A stretch of 59,376 nt of DNA from Bacteroidaceae bacterium (GTDB lineage Bacteria > Bacteroidota > Bacteroidia > Bacteroidales > Barnesiellaceae_A): the NCBI GenBank assembly GCA_017532725.1, contig JAFXIZ010000059.1, positions 1 through 59,376 of the forward strand, written 5' to 3'. Positions 18,507 to 29,274 of the stretch are shown here, piece after piece. Position 1 is the stretch's first letter. Every line of letters begins with the position of its first letter. A program made the translations under genes and the position numbers. Under the pieces are notes generated by a model. It saw nothing but the letters and a program-made list of their open reading frames with translations. It was not told where the DNA came from and did not search any database.

Positions 18507-18552
18507 AATGTTTTCTTTTTTATAAGGTTAATAATTTATTTGTTTTTCTTTT

Positions 18553-19626
18553 CTATTCGTGATGATGTTCTTCAACTTGTGCCAACGATATAAATATGGT
18601 TGACAACATTGTAAATACATAGGCTTGGATGTAACTTACCAACGTATCTATGATGTACATAAAGAGTGAGAATCCTACCGATAGTACGGTAGTGGCACTA
18701 CCTACGGCTATACCTCCCATCTCCTTGAAGATGAAGATAAGCGAGAGTAATACCAACACTATCATATGGCCACCCATCATATTGGCAAACAGACGCACCA
18801 TAAGCGCAATGGGCTTGGTGAATACGCCGAATATCTCAATAAAGGGCATAATGGGTAGCGGACACTTTAAGGCAATGGGTACATCGGGCCAGAATATCTC
18901 TTTCCAATACTCCTTGGTACCAAAGATGTTTACTGCCAAGAATGTGCAGATAGCGAGTACAAGTGTAATTGCCAAGTTACCGGTAAGGTTGGCTCCTGCC
19001 GGGAAGATGACCATCAAACCCATCAAGTTCGATACAAAGATAAAGTAGAATGCTGTGAGCAGATAAGGAGCAAAACGACGACCCTTCTCGGGACCGAGAA
19101 TCGACTTAATCACATCATCGTATATCATACAGGTGAGCATTTCTATTGCTCCTACAAAACCTCTCGGGGCTTTCTTACCATTATTCTTGTACCAACGAAC
19201 AAGAGGGAAGATACATAGGCACACAACGATTACGGTGATAAACAACGCAGCGACATTCTTGGTAATAGAGATGTCAAGGGGTCGATATACTTCACCTTTA
19301 TCGTTTACACCCACCACCTTGCCGTGATGTGCTTCGCTTGAATCAATATAGAATCCGTCGTATGTTTCGCCGTGTTCTACCTTGTTTGACATAAAACAGT
19401 GCCAACCACCCTTATAGTCTTGTACTATAATGGGCAGGGGTATTTTATGGCTGTGCGAAAAAGGCACTTCCCAGCTGTAGTGGTCCACCAAGTGCTCAAA
19501 GATTGTCTCTTTGGCATCGTACTTGGCATTCTCATCGTGATGCGAATGATCGAACAAGGCTATGCTTGCCGCAGCCGCTATTACAATAAGTGTAATGCTT
19601 ATGATAAGTATCGAGTGCTTTTTCAT
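18553..19626 (-). CDS. atpB: ATP synthase Fo a subunit
   Basis: A 357-residue membrane subunit with the proton half-channels. The essential Arg is in KPIALMVRLFANMMGGHM and the C-terminal helix reads IDTLVSYIQAYVFTML. The N-terminal extension of about 110 residues, starting with a signal-like helix and His-rich stretches (FDHSHHDE), is usual in Bacteroidetes and absent in E. coli. The small gene often found between atpC and atpB in this phylum is missing here; the gap is only 28 bases. Confidence 0.95.
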   Translation of the reverse strand: MKKHSILIISITLIVIAAAASIALFDHSHHDENAKYDAKETIFEHLVDHYSWEVPFSHSHKIPLPIIVQDYKGGWHCFMSNKVEHGETYDGFYIDSSEAHHGKVVGVNDKGEVYRPLDISITKNVAALFITVIVVCLCIFPLVRWYKNNGKKAPRGFVGAIEMLTCMIYDDVIKSILGPEKGRRFAPYLLTAFYFIFVSNLMGLMVIFPAGANLTGNLAITLVLAICTFLAVNIFGTKEYWKEIFWPDVPIALKCPLPIMPFIEIFGVFTKPIALMVRLFANMMGGHMIVLVLLSLIFIFKEMGGIAVGSATTVLSVGFSLFMYIIDTLVSYIQAYVFTMLSTIFISLAQVEEHHHE

Positions 19627-19654
19627 TGATTTTTATTTCTTTATTCGGGACTTA

Positions 19655-19888
19655 TTAATAGATACATACCGCAATACGATTGTTGTCTATGTCAACAAAT
19701 CCACCACTCGTTTCTACGGAATGACGTTCATTGCCAATAACATACTCTATCGAGCCTTTTTCGAGGGTCGATACCAACGATGCGTGGTTGTGCAATACAG
19801 TGAACGAGCCTTTTGTGCCGGGTAGCGTTACCGATGTTACCTCGCCGCTGAAGAGTGTTGTTTCCGAAGATATTATTTCGAGTTTCAT
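19655..19888 (-). CDS. atpC: ATP synthase F1 epsilon subunit, short form
   Basis: At 77 residues it contains only the N-terminal beta-sandwich (IISSETTLFSGEVTSVTLPG ... GGFVDIDNNRIAVCI). The C-terminal helical hairpin, which inhibits ATP hydrolysis in other bacteria, is absent. Short epsilon subunits are common in Bacteroidetes, so this is not a truncation by mutation. It starts 8 bases after atpD. Confidence 0.9.
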   Translation of the reverse strand: MKLEIISSETTLFSGEVTSVTLPGTKGSFTVLHNHASLVSTLEKGSIEYVIGNERHSVETSGGFVDIDNNRIAVCIY

Positions 19889-19896
19889 AACAATTA

Positions 19897-21423
<1,527 letters not shown>

Positions 21424-21456
21424 TTATAAGGTTATCTATTTTATTTATTTACAATA

Positions 21457-22533
21457 TTAAAAGTGCCAACCCATAGCCACTACAACGCTCATAATGGCGA
21501 GGTTAACAAGGCTTATGGGGAGGAGATATTTCCACTCGAGATTAAGCAGTTGGTCGATGCGCAGACGGGGGAATGTCCAACGGAACCACATACTTATCCA
21601 CACTACTACGATACTCTTACCGAGGAACCACACAATCGACGGGATGTAGTCCATAATTGCGTTGAAACTATCCCAGCCGGGTATGTGCAAAGGCATCCAA
21701 CCTCCCAAGAACAATGTTGTGGCAATACCACCCATAATGAAGAGGTTAAGATACTCTGCCAAGTAGTAGAATCCGAAGTGGATACCCGAATACTCAGTGT
21801 GATAACCGGCAGTAAGTTCACTCTCGGCCTCGGCCATATCGAAGGGGCCACGGTTGATTTCGGCTGAGCCGGCTACCAAGTAGATGATGAATGCAATAAG
21901 TGCAGGGATGTGACCCTTGAAGAGGAACCAAGCATCGTGCTGTGCCTCGACAATACCTGTTACCGACATACTGCCCGATATGGCTACGATGGTGAGTATA
22001 GACAAGCCTATAGACAACTCGTAACTAATCATTTGCGCACCGGCACGCATTGCACCGATTACGGTATATTTGCTGTTCGACGACCATCCGGCAAGGAGTA
22101 CACCCAAGATACCCAATCCCGATACGGCAAGCATAAAGAATACACCAATGTTATAGTCGATAACTTGCAATCCATTACCCCAAGGCAGACAAGCAAATGT
22201 AAGCATCGATGCCACCAATACGAAGAATGGAGCGAGGTTGAACAAGAAGTGGTCGATATTTTTCAAGTAGATAAGTTCTTTGATAAGAATCTTGAGCATA
22301 TCGGCAATACTTTGAAATACACCGAAAGGTCCTACACGATTGGGGCCAAGGCGACACTGAAACGCACCGGCTACCCTACGTTCGAAGTAGATAAGGAAGA
22401 GTGCGAGGATGCAATATAGCGCCAAGATGGCTACACCTATAAGCACAAACTCTATGAGCAACGTAGCCCATTCGGGCAAGAAACTCATTAAGAGGTTATG
22501 TATCCACATTGTAATATTCGAAAAGTCGTACAT
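21457..22533 (-). CDS. nuoH: NADH-quinone oxidoreductase (complex I) subunit H
   Basis: A 358-residue, eight-helix subunit that forms the quinone chamber with NuoB and NuoD. Signatures: [21 protein letters not shown] in the first loop and [20 protein letters not shown], the Glu-rich loop 5. Typical length. It ends the first nuo block; the next gene is atpD, not nuoI as in the usual order. Confidence 0.96.
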   Translation of the reverse strand: MYDFSNITMWIHNLLMSFLPEWATLLIEFVLIGVAILALYCILALFLIYFERRVAGAFQCRLGPNRVGPFGVFQSIADMLKILIKELIYLKNIDHFLFNLAPFFVLVASMLTFACLPWGNGLQVIDYNIGVFFMLAVSGLGILGVLLAGWSSNSKYTVIGAMRAGAQMISYELSIGLSILTIVAISGSMSVTGIVEAQHDAWFLFKGHIPALIAFIIYLVAGSAEINRGPFDMAEAESELTAGYHTEYSGIHFGFYYLAEYLNLFIMGGIATTLFLGGWMPLHIPGWDSFNAIMDYIPSIVWFLGKSIVVVWISMWFRWTFPRLRIDQLLNLEWKYLLPISLVNLAIMSVVVAMGWHF

Positions 22534-22565
22534 TTTGTTTTCGTTTATTTAGGATTTACATATTT

Positions 22566-24194
22566 TTATCGGTCAATATCGGGTATCACATAGTCGAGCG
22601 AGCCACCACCGGCTATAAGGTCGGCGATTTTTCCACCACGACACACCTCATCAAGCGATGCCACAAGCATCATACCCGGTGAGTTGAATTTCAAGCGATA
22701 GGGATACTTGTCGCCACGGCTCTCGATGAATACACCGAATGCACCACGGCTGGCCTCTACCTGACGGAACCATTGTCCCTCGGGCAACTTGATGATAGGT
22801 TTCATCTTCTCCGATACGGGGCCTTCGGGGATATTATCCACCAACTGCTCAATGATGCGAATCGATTGCAATATCTCATCCATACGCACCATATAACGGG
22901 CATATATATCGCCTTCGGTACGCAACACTTCATCAAACTCTACCTTGTCGTAGAGTGCATAGGGTATGCGTTTACGCACGTCGCAAGCCCAACCCGAAGC
23001 ACGTCCCGAAGGGCCTGTCATTGAGTGTGCTATACAACGATCTTTCGAGATAACGCTGATGCCGTGCATACGGCCTTTGGCAATAACGTTACCGGTAAAG
23101 AATCGGTGATATTCTTTGAGGCGTTCGGGCATTATCTTGCAGAACTCCTTGATTTTGCGTTGATAATCGGGATGAATATCCTTCATTACACCACCTATCT
23201 TGTTGTAGTGGAACGACATACGGGCACCGGTAGTCTCTTCGAGAATATCAAGTACCATTTCACGCTCACGGAAGCCGTAGATAAGCGCAGTAGTACTGCC
23301 CAAGTCGTTGCAGAATGTACCCCAGAAGAGCAAGTGCGATGATATACGCATCAACTCATCGTTGATAGTACGAATATATTGTGCGCGCTCGGGTATCTCC
23401 ACTTGCAGGGCATCCTCGATACACATACACAAGGCGTGGCGATTTTGCATAGCCGACAGATAGTCAAGACGGTCGGTAAAGTGGAGTGTTTGGGGATATG
23501 TGAGCGACTCGCTCATCTTCTCGATACCACGGTGAATGTATCCACAATAGGGGTCAACCTTCTTGATAAACTCGCCATCGAGCGAGCAACGAAGGCGCAA
23601 CACACCGTGAGTTGAGGGGTGTTGAGGGCCTATGTTTACCACATAATCATCGGGGGCAAATATTACAGGCTCGGTCTTTTTGATAGAGCCATCGGCTTGT
23701 TCGACATACGATACAGTAGTGTCGTAAGCCTCCTCGTGATGCAAGCGAACGGGGTTGATTTCGGGGCTTGCATCGTAATCTTTACGAAGGGGATGTCCCA
23801 CCCAATCGCGACGCAAGAAGAGGCGACGCATATCGGGGTGATTGATAAAGATAATACCAAAGAAGTCGTAAACCTCTCTCTCGTAGAAGTTTGCCGAGTC
23901 CCACAGGTCGCTTACCGAGTGCAACTTGGGATTTTCGCGATCGGCTGTTTCCACTCTTACGCACAAGCGGTCGCCGGTTTTGGTCGATTCGAGGTAATAT
24001 AAACAGCCAAGTGTTTCGCCCCAATCCATACCAACGATGGTTGTAAGGTAATCAAATGGCGTATTTACATCTTCATATAGGGCTTTTGCAAGCGTGTGCC
24101 ATTGAGCATCGGGCACCGATATCTGTAGCACTTGAGCCTCAGTAAAAGTGGCTTCAGGTATCAACTTGCTTATTTTTTCTTGAATGGTTGCCAT
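22566..24194 (-). CDS. nuoCD: NADH-quinone oxidoreductase (complex I) fused subunits C and D
   Basis: A 542-residue fusion. Residues about 1-150 are the 30 kDa NuoC part (ESTKTGDRLCVRVETADREN, NFYEREVYDFFGI), and residues about 155-542 are the 49 kDa NuoD part (NIGPQHPSTHGVLRLR, CGYIHRGIEKMSE), which together line the quinone site and hold the neighbourhood of cluster N2. The fusion is common in Bacteroidetes and enterobacteria. It lies 50 bases after nuoB. Confidence 0.96.
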   Translation of the reverse strand: MATIQEKISKLIPEATFTEAQVLQISVPDAQWHTLAKALYEDVNTPFDYLTTIVGMDWGETLGCLYYLESTKTGDRLCVRVETADRENPKLHSVSDLWDSANFYEREVYDFFGIIFINHPDMRRLFLRRDWVGHPLRKDYDASPEINPVRLHHEEAYDTTVSYVEQADGSIKKTEPVIFAPDDYVVNIGPQHPSTHGVLRLRCSLDGEFIKKVDPYCGYIHRGIEKMSESLTYPQTLHFTDRLDYLSAMQNRHALCMCIEDALQVEIPERAQYIRTINDELMRISSHLLFWGTFCNDLGSTTALIYGFREREMVLDILEETTGARMSFHYNKIGGVMKDIHPDYQRKIKEFCKIMPERLKEYHRFFTGNVIAKGRMHGISVISKDRCIAHSMTGPSGRASGWACDVRKRIPYALYDKVEFDEVLRTEGDIYARYMVRMDEILQSIRIIEQLVDNIPEGPVSEKMKPIIKLPEGQWFRQVEASRGAFGVFIESRGDKYPYRLKFNSPGMMLVASLDEVCRGGKIADLIAGGGSLDYVIPDIDR

Positions 24195-24244
24195 ATATTT
24201 ATATATAAGGTGTATGTTTTCTTATTGCTATTAAGAGAGTATTT

Positions 24245-24844
24245 TTATTCTTTGTCTTTGAAGAATTCTTCTCTTTTCTGTTTGCGATTAACTCCACCGA
24301 AGAAGTTCTCAACTTTTATTTTACGTTGCAATTGCATCATACCATAGAGCATTGCTTCGGGGCGTGGAGGACAACCGGGAACATATACATCGACCGGCAG
24401 GATTTGGTCGATACCCGGCACTGTATGATAAGAATTACGGAACGGACCACCCGACACTGCACAAGCACCGGTAGCAATTACATATTTAGGCTCGGCAAGT
24501 TGGTCATATACACGCTTGAGGATGGGAGCCATACGGTGTACTATTGTACCGGCCACCATCAAGAAGTCGGCTTGACGGGGTGAATTACGAGTAACCTCAA
24601 AACCGAAACGTGCCATATCGTGACGTGCAGCGGCTACCGACATAAACTCAATACCACAGCAACTTGTAGCAAAAGCCAAGGGCCACACCGAGTTGGAGCG
24701 TCCCCAGTTGATTATATCATCAAAAACGCCAACAACCACATTTGTGCCGGCAGCGTTAAGTTCTTCAACCAATTGCTCGAGTGACTCATTATCCTTGAAG
24801 TCCTCGTATGGCATAGCCTTTATTTTCGATTTTTTTACTTCCAT
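24245..24844 (-). CDS. nuoB: NADH-quinone oxidoreductase (complex I) subunit B, cluster N2
   Basis: The subunit that ligates the terminal 4Fe-4S cluster N2. The cysteines are seen in ATSCCGIEFM (the adjacent pair), VAGTIVH region, TGACAVSGGPF and PGCPPRPE. I start at 24844 (MEVKKSKIKAMPYED, 199 residues), the common N-terminus; an in-frame ATG at 24865 lies deeper inside nuoA. The start overlaps the end of nuoA by 10 bases, consistent with coupled translation. Confidence 0.94.
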   Translation of the reverse strand: MEVKKSKIKAMPYEDFKDNESLEQLVEELNAAGTNVVVGVFDDIINWGRSNSVWPLAFATSCCGIEFMSVAAARHDMARFGFEVTRNSPRQADFLMVAGTIVHRMAPILKRVYDQLAEPKYVIATGACAVSGGPFRNSYHTVPGIDQILPVDVYVPGCPPRPEAMLYGMMQLQRKIKVENFFGGVNRKQKREEFFKDKE

Positions 24845-25185
24845 TCCAATGCTCCTTTCTTCCACGCGTACACAAGACCCAATACAAGAATTACCATAAA
24901 TACGGCGATGCTGATAAGACCTGCAGCACCTACATCACGCAGTATGACAGCCCAAGGAAACAGGAATACTGTTTCGACATCGAACATCAAATAGAGAATG
25001 GCAAAAAGGTAGTAACCTGCCTTGAATTGCATCCACGAAGTACCACGCGTAGGAATACCGCACTCGTAGGCCTCGCCTTTTTGGGGATTGAATGAGCGAG
25101 GTGCAAGCAACCAAGCGATAAGCAAGGCCGCTCCTACCATTACAATCGCTGTGACCAGAATCGTCACAAAAAGTGCTGAATTCAT
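24835..25185 (-). CDS. nuoA: NADH-quinone oxidoreductase (complex I) subunit A
   Basis: A 116-residue, three-helix subunit. The conserved loop between helices 1 and 2 reads KGEAYECGIPTRGTSWMQFKAGYY, including the cysteine that becomes exposed in the resting enzyme of some species. The acidic helix reads YLMFDVETVFLFPWA. First gene of the 18-gene respiratory operon, with a good promoter 80 bases upstream. Confidence 0.95.
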   Translation of the reverse strand: MNSALFVTILVTAIVMVGAALLIAWLLAPRSFNPQKGEAYECGIPTRGTSWMQFKAGYYLFAILYLMFDVETVFLFPWAVILRDVGAAGLISIAVFMVILVLGLVYAWKKGALEWK

Positions 25186-25264
25186 AATGCTATTTTATCC
25201 TTTGTTGTTTTTGTATTTCTCCGGCATTTTCGAAAGGAACTATCTTCCGAAATATAATTCCACG

Positions 25265-25294
25265 CAAAGTTACAAAAAAGTTTTTCTCAACAAA
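25265..25294 (-). promoter_or_regulatory. Promoter of the nuo-atp operon
   Basis: On the minus strand TAACTTTG (25272-25265) is a full -7 box and TTTG (25294-25291) an exact -33 box, 18 bases apart. The transcription start would fall about 70-75 bases upstream of nuoA. The whole nuoA-to-ydcF-sized 357-base gap to the next gene (25186-25542) holds only this promoter and the divergent one at 25438. Confidence 0.65.
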
Positions 25295-25437
25295 AGAATA
25301 ATATACCTCTTTTATTTATAAAAAAAATTGTTTTTTGCTCATTTCCATTTCAATTGCGCTATTACAAACAGGTTGCTCATTTTCTCACCCCAAACAGTAG
25401 AATCAAATGCAAAAAATGAAAAAATTTTGTCACATAT

Positions 25438-25468
25438 TTTGTTTGCCAAGATGCAATTACTATATTTG
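25438..25468 (+). promoter_or_regulatory. Promoter of the DJ-1-like gene
   Basis: TTTG (25438-25441), 19 bases, TATATTTG (25461-25468): an exact match to the phylum consensus, about 75 bases upstream of the start codon. Confidence 0.7.
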
Positions 25469-25542
25469 CTAATGATTTGTATCTTGGCGAAGTAGCGATA
25501 TACTGCCGGCCAAGTGTTGTAGAAACTAAAAAACAAAAGAAT

Positions 25543-26088
25543 ATGAAAAAATCGTATCTTTTTCTTGCCGACGGCTTTGAAGAAATCGAAGCGTTGACCG
25601 TAGTTGATGTATTGCGTCGTGCCGAAATGCCCTTGGTCACCCTATCGGTAACCGACAAGGCTGTTGTTACAGGTGCTCACAATATTCCCGTTGTAGCAGA
25701 CGCGTTGGCTCAAGATATTGCTTTTGATGATGTCGAATGGCTTATTTTGCCCGGAGGTATGCCCGGTATGACCAATTTGGCTGCAAGTCGCCCATTATGC
25801 GACCTTATAAAAGCCCACGCCGAGGCCGGTGGTCTTACAGCGGCAATATGTGCATCGCCTTCAATATTGGGTATGTTAGGACTACTGAATGGTCGCCGTT
25901 CTACTTGCTACCCGGGGTTTGAGCACAACCTTGAGGGTGCTATTATCACAGGCGAACGCTGTTCGGTCGATGACAACATCACCACAGCCAATGGCCCTGC
26001 TTCGGCCACAGTATTTGCCCTATCGTTGGTAGCGCAATCACTTGGCGAGGAGAAGGCTCAAGAGGTTGCAGCCGGTATGTTGGTATAA
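25543..26088 (+). CDS. DJ-1/PfpI family protein (YajL/ThiJ type)
   Basis: A 181-residue single-domain protein. The DJ-1 fold signatures are FLADGFEEIEAL with the conserved Glu, and TAAICASPSILG with the nucleophilic Cys at the elbow. Family members act as protein or nucleotide deglycases, or as redox-sensitive chaperones; the exact activity is debated. The frame extends 22 codons further upstream, but the ATG at 25543 gives the canonical start. It is followed 15 bases later by trmD and is probably in one transcript with it. Confidence 0.9.
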   Translation: MKKSYLFLADGFEEIEALTVVDVLRRAEMPLVTLSVTDKAVVTGAHNIPVVADALAQDIAFDDVEWLILPGGMPGMTNLAASRPLCDLIKAHAEAGGLTAAICASPSILGMLGLLNGRRSTCYPGFEHNLEGAIITGERCSVDDNITTANGPASATVFALSLVAQSLGEEKAQEVAAGMLV

Positions 26089-26103
26089 AATATCGGGTTG
26101 TTT

Positions 26104-26781
26104 ATGCGTATTGACATTATCACTGTCCTGCCCGAGTTGCTGGACGGGCCGTTAAACAATTCCATTCTCAAGAGAGCGCAGGACAAGGGTCTTGCCGAGA
26201 TTGTTGTACACAACCTGCGCGACTTTACGCTGGATAAGCATCGCCGCGTTGACGACTACCCGTTTGGCGGCGAAGCCGGTATGGTAATGCAAATAGAGCC
26301 GGTCGATCGCGCCATATCGTACCTGAAAGAGCAACGCCACTACGACGAGGTGATATTTACCTCGCCCGATGGCGATTTGTTTGACCAACCGATGGCCAAC
26401 TCGCTGTCGATGCTCGAGAATATCATCATCCTCTGCGGGCACTACAAGGGTATAGATTATCGCATTCGCGAGCATCTTATCACGCGCGAAATTTCGATTG
26501 GCGATTATGTGCTCACCGGTGGCGAAATGCCGGCTGCTATTATTGCCGACGCCATCGTACGCCTCATCCCCGGTGCTATAGGCGATGAGCAATCGGCATT
26601 GAGCGATTCATTCCAAGACAACTTGTTGGCTCCTCCCGTATATACACGCCCTGCCGAGTACAAGGGATGGCGCGTGCCCGATGTTTTACTATCGGGACAC
26701 CAACGCAAGATAGACGAGTGGAAACACGCCCAAGCCGTAGAACGCACTCGCCGTTTGCGACCCGGACTATTGGACGAATAA
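26104..26781 (+). CDS. trmD: tRNA (guanine-N1-)-methyltransferase TrmD
   Basis: A 225-residue SPOUT enzyme that methylates G37 next to the anticodon and so prevents +1 frameshifting. Motifs: [13 protein letters not shown], the trefoil-knot AdoMet site [12 protein letters not shown], and [14 protein letters not shown] with the catalytic Asp loop before it. An in-frame TTG sits two codons earlier; ATG at 26104 gives the standard [12 protein letters not shown]. Terminated by the hairpin at 26817. Confidence 0.96.
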   Translation: MRIDIITVLPELLDGPLNNSILKRAQDKGLAEIVVHNLRDFTLDKHRRVDDYPFGGEAGMVMQIEPVDRAISYLKEQRHYDEVIFTSPDGDLFDQPMANSLSMLENIIILCGHYKGIDYRIREHLITREISIGDYVLTGGEMPAAIIADAIVRLIPGAIGDEQSALSDSFQDNLLAPPVYTRPAEYKGWRVPDVLLSGHQRKIDEWKHAQAVERTRRLRPGLLDE

Positions 26782-26816
26782 CCCCTACCCCAAATTGCAA
26801 GCAGTTTACACCGTAT

Positions 26817-26853
26817 AAAAAATCAGCGCACCGATTAGATGCGCTGATTTTTT
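26817..26853. terminator. Bidirectional terminator, trmD / T9SS-type gene
   Basis: A perfect 14-base stem, A-rich on the left arm and T-rich on the right (AAAAAATCAGCGCA at 26817-26830, its complement at 26840-26853), 9-base loop. Shared by the two convergent genes. Confidence 0.85.
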
Positions 26854-26876
26854 ATGTTAGTATTGGGTTAAGCCTC

Positions 26877-28751
26877 TTATCGTATAGCCACTTTGGTTGA
26901 TTGACCGTTAACGGTTACGATATAGATACCGGCATTAAGACCACTGTTGATGTTGGTCTTCAAGTTGTTTGCACGCTCGGTAAGTACAACACGACCGGCA
27001 ATGTCGGCAACTACGATTTCGCTACCTTGAGGAGCATTCACTACTGTGATTTCGCTACCGTTGGCATACACTGTGCAGTCGTTTACCTTGGGGGCAACCA
27101 CGGCTGCATTGTCATTGAATGTAACCAAGGGGAATATGGCAGTAGATACACCACCGGCCTTATAATATTGGATAGCATCCATCCATCCCGAAGGCATATC
27201 GGCAGTACCTACGGCATTGTAATAGAAGGCAGTATTACCCTCAGGGAAGGCACGCACATTGCTGGTTGCGAAGAAAAGGTGGTTATTTGAGCCTATCTTA
27301 ATGCCTTCGGGGAACTCAAATTCGAGGAAGAATGTACCCTTCACATCGACAGTTTCACTAAACGCCAAGCCCACCAACACTGCCGATTGGAAACTTGCTG
27401 TTCCAAAGACATCACCAATTTTGAATTTTTCGCTATAGACTTCTTCGCCGGGCATATTATTCTCGTCGGCAAGAAGAACTTTTACAGCAAACTCTTTATT
27501 CTTATTGACAATAGAAATTGTATAACGCAAAGGTATCATATATGCTCCCGATACCGAAGCAGTTACATTCTCGGGGAGTGAATAACGTTCGGCAAAACGA
27601 TAGTAGTTAGAGTTCAAACCACTCAAAGCATCATAACTACCACCTCCCGAGAATAGATAAAAGCCATCTTCGGGGCAGAAGTTACCTACAAAATCGGTAT
27701 GAGCAGTTTCATTATTCAAGCGATTTATAAAGAATTCACGAATGGCGTATGCCTCACCATCTTGGTTTTTCATAGTGAGATAAACGTCATTATACACCTC
27801 ATCGCTTTTAGCCTTTGCAAAGTCAAATGTTACAACAGGTTGCGCAGCATCATTGTTGGGGGTTGTAGCATATTTACCAAAATCCCAAGACACGCTTTCG
27901 CAATTGCTTGCATAGCAACCATACTTGATAGAGTCACCATTTTGAATATAAAGGCGATATACATCTATATTACCCTCTTCGTCTTGTGTGTGACCATCCA
28001 TCGACCACAATCCACCAATTGAGAACATAGAACCTTGAGGCAAAATCTTAACGTGGTCGCTATCGATTTGCATATAATCCCACAAGCAGAGGTTACCACC
28101 CATGGCTGTTGTACAGTGATGTATGGCAGGGTAATATGTACCACTTACAGTAGGAGTAAATGTGCCTGTATAGAGTGTCCATTTATTATCGGTCTTGGCA
28201 TTAACACCTGTACAATCGATAACAATATTGGTTTGTGCCTCAACAGTTTGCGCATTACCTATAGTCACTTGCCATTCATCTACAACACTATTATATCCTT
28301 GGCAGAATGCATATATACCAAAGTGATAAGTATGATTGGCCTCAAGTTGAACACCGGTTGCAATAGCCCAACCATCACGATGGCTTTCGTCGCTAAACAT
28401 CGAAGCCAAACCGTAATCGCCCGAGAAAGCAGTAATATAACCACTCGACGACTCAAGAATATTGGCACAGAAAACACCTCCATCAACAGTATTATCGACT
28501 ACGACCCAACCGTGAGGTACCATAGTTTCACTATTGAATGTTTCAAAGTCTTCAAAGAAAATTTCAGTATCTTCAGCAGCAGGGGCTTTGACAGTCGCTT
28601 GGCGACCAAGTTTGATACCTTGTGATTGTAATTGAGAAAGATCTTTTCTCACCAATCCATTATTTGTCAAATGAATGGGTCGCATTTCAGCCATAGCCAC
28701 ACTGCTCGACAGGGCTACAGCAACAATGCCAAGTAGTAATTTTTTAATCAT
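26877..28751 (-). CDS. Secreted protein with choice-of-anchor-J-like domain and C-terminal T9SS sorting domain
   Basis: A 624-residue protein with a signal peptide (MIKKLLLGIVAVALSSSVAM) and start chosen at 28751 for that reason. Residues about 60-190 (FEDFETFN ... GYITAFSGDYGLASM ... GWAIATGVQL) look like the beta-sandwich often called choice-of-anchor J or cleaved-adhesin. A middle region of about 300 residues is unrecognised. The last about 75 residues (GSEIVVADIAGRVV ... GLNAGIYIVTVNG) form the type A sorting domain read by the type IX secretion system. It is monocistronic with its own promoter. Substrate or ligand unknown. Confidence 0.8.
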   Translation of the reverse strand: MIKKLLLGIVAVALSSSVAMAEMRPIHLTNNGLVRKDLSQLQSQGIKLGRQATVKAPAAEDTEIFFEDFETFNSETMVPHGWVVVDNTVDGGVFCANILESSSGYITAFSGDYGLASMFSDESHRDGWAIATGVQLEANHTYHFGIYAFCQGYNSVVDEWQVTIGNAQTVEAQTNIVIDCTGVNAKTDNKWTLYTGTFTPTVSGTYYPAIHHCTTAMGGNLCLWDYMQIDSDHVKILPQGSMFSIGGLWSMDGHTQDEEGNIDVYRLYIQNGDSIKYGCYASNCESVSWDFGKYATTPNNDAAQPVVTFDFAKAKSDEVYNDVYLTMKNQDGEAYAIREFFINRLNNETAHTDFVGNFCPEDGFYLFSGGGSYDALSGLNSNYYRFAERYSLPENVTASVSGAYMIPLRYTISIVNKNKEFAVKVLLADENNMPGEEVYSEKFKIGDVFGTASFQSAVLVGLAFSETVDVKGTFFLEFEFPEGIKIGSNNHLFFATSNVRAFPEGNTAFYYNAVGTADMPSGWMDAIQYYKAGGVSTAIFPLVTFNDNAAVVAPKVNDCTVYANGSEITVVNAPQGSEIVVADIAGRVVLTERANNLKTNINSGLNAGIYIVTVNGQSTKVAIR

Positions 28752-28799
28752 AATATTATTGTTTAGGTTAATAGTTTTCTTGTGCATAAACATCGTTTG

Positions 28800-28830
28800 C
28801 AAATGTAGGCTAATTTTTTGTCACTGCGAA
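28800..28830 (-). promoter_or_regulatory. Promoter of the T9SS-type secreted protein
   Basis: Minus strand TACATTTG (28807-28800) as -7 and TTCG (28830-28827), one mismatch from TTTG, 19 bases apart, about 50 bases upstream of the start codon. Confidence 0.5.
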
Positions 28831-28973
28831 ATGATTGGGCTAAAAAAAGTATTTTTCACCCAATAAACCACTCAAAAAGCATTAAGTCGTTGCTATTCAA
28901 TCATTACCCCCACAACATCACTTCCAATTGTTTATTGAAATATCGGATGCTACATTTTTGTGGATAATAAAAT

Positions 28974-28998
28974 AAGGCACACCGTTGTGGCGTGCCTT
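28974..28998 (-). terminator. Probable terminator of the ECF sigma operon
   Basis: AAGGCAC (28974-28980) pairs with GTGCCTT (28992-28998), with CC/GG extending the stem after one mismatch. On the minus strand the stem is followed by the T-rich ATTTTATT. Confidence 0.55.
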
Positions 28999-29028
28999 CG
29001 CTAAATATTCTTTATCAAGACAAAGTCT

Positions 29029-29190
29029 TTAGTTGGCTACAAAACTTCCTAATTCACCACGCAACTTGGGCGCATAACTGTATGAACGTGCAAACTGCAT
29101 AATGGCACTCAATGTCGATGGACGGGCGTGCAACTCTGTGACGCGATTTTGGGATGTTTTAGCAGATACAGGAGTAGAGTTTTTCTTCAT
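29029..29190 (-). CDS. Small basic protein downstream of the ECF sigma factor
   Basis: A 53-codon frame with ATG at 29190 and TAA at 29029, sequence starting MKKNSTPVSAKTSQNRV and ending LRGELGSFVAN. It is basic, with no membrane helix, and contains RPSTLSAIMQFARSYSY. I remember similar short proteins in Bacteroidales but no assigned function. It follows the sigma factor gene by 84 bases with no terminator between and is closed by the hairpin at 28974, so it is probably co-transcribed. It could be a regulator of the sigma factor (inference only). Confidence 0.6.
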   Translation of the reverse strand: MKKNSTPVSAKTSQNRVTELHARPSTLSAIMQFARSYSYAPKLRGELGSFVAN

Positions 29191-29274
29191 AGGCTATTGC
29201 TTTAAGTGGTTACACTTATATAACGCAAGGCCTACTTGTTTTATTACACCGATATCGATATTTTTTTTGCAGTA

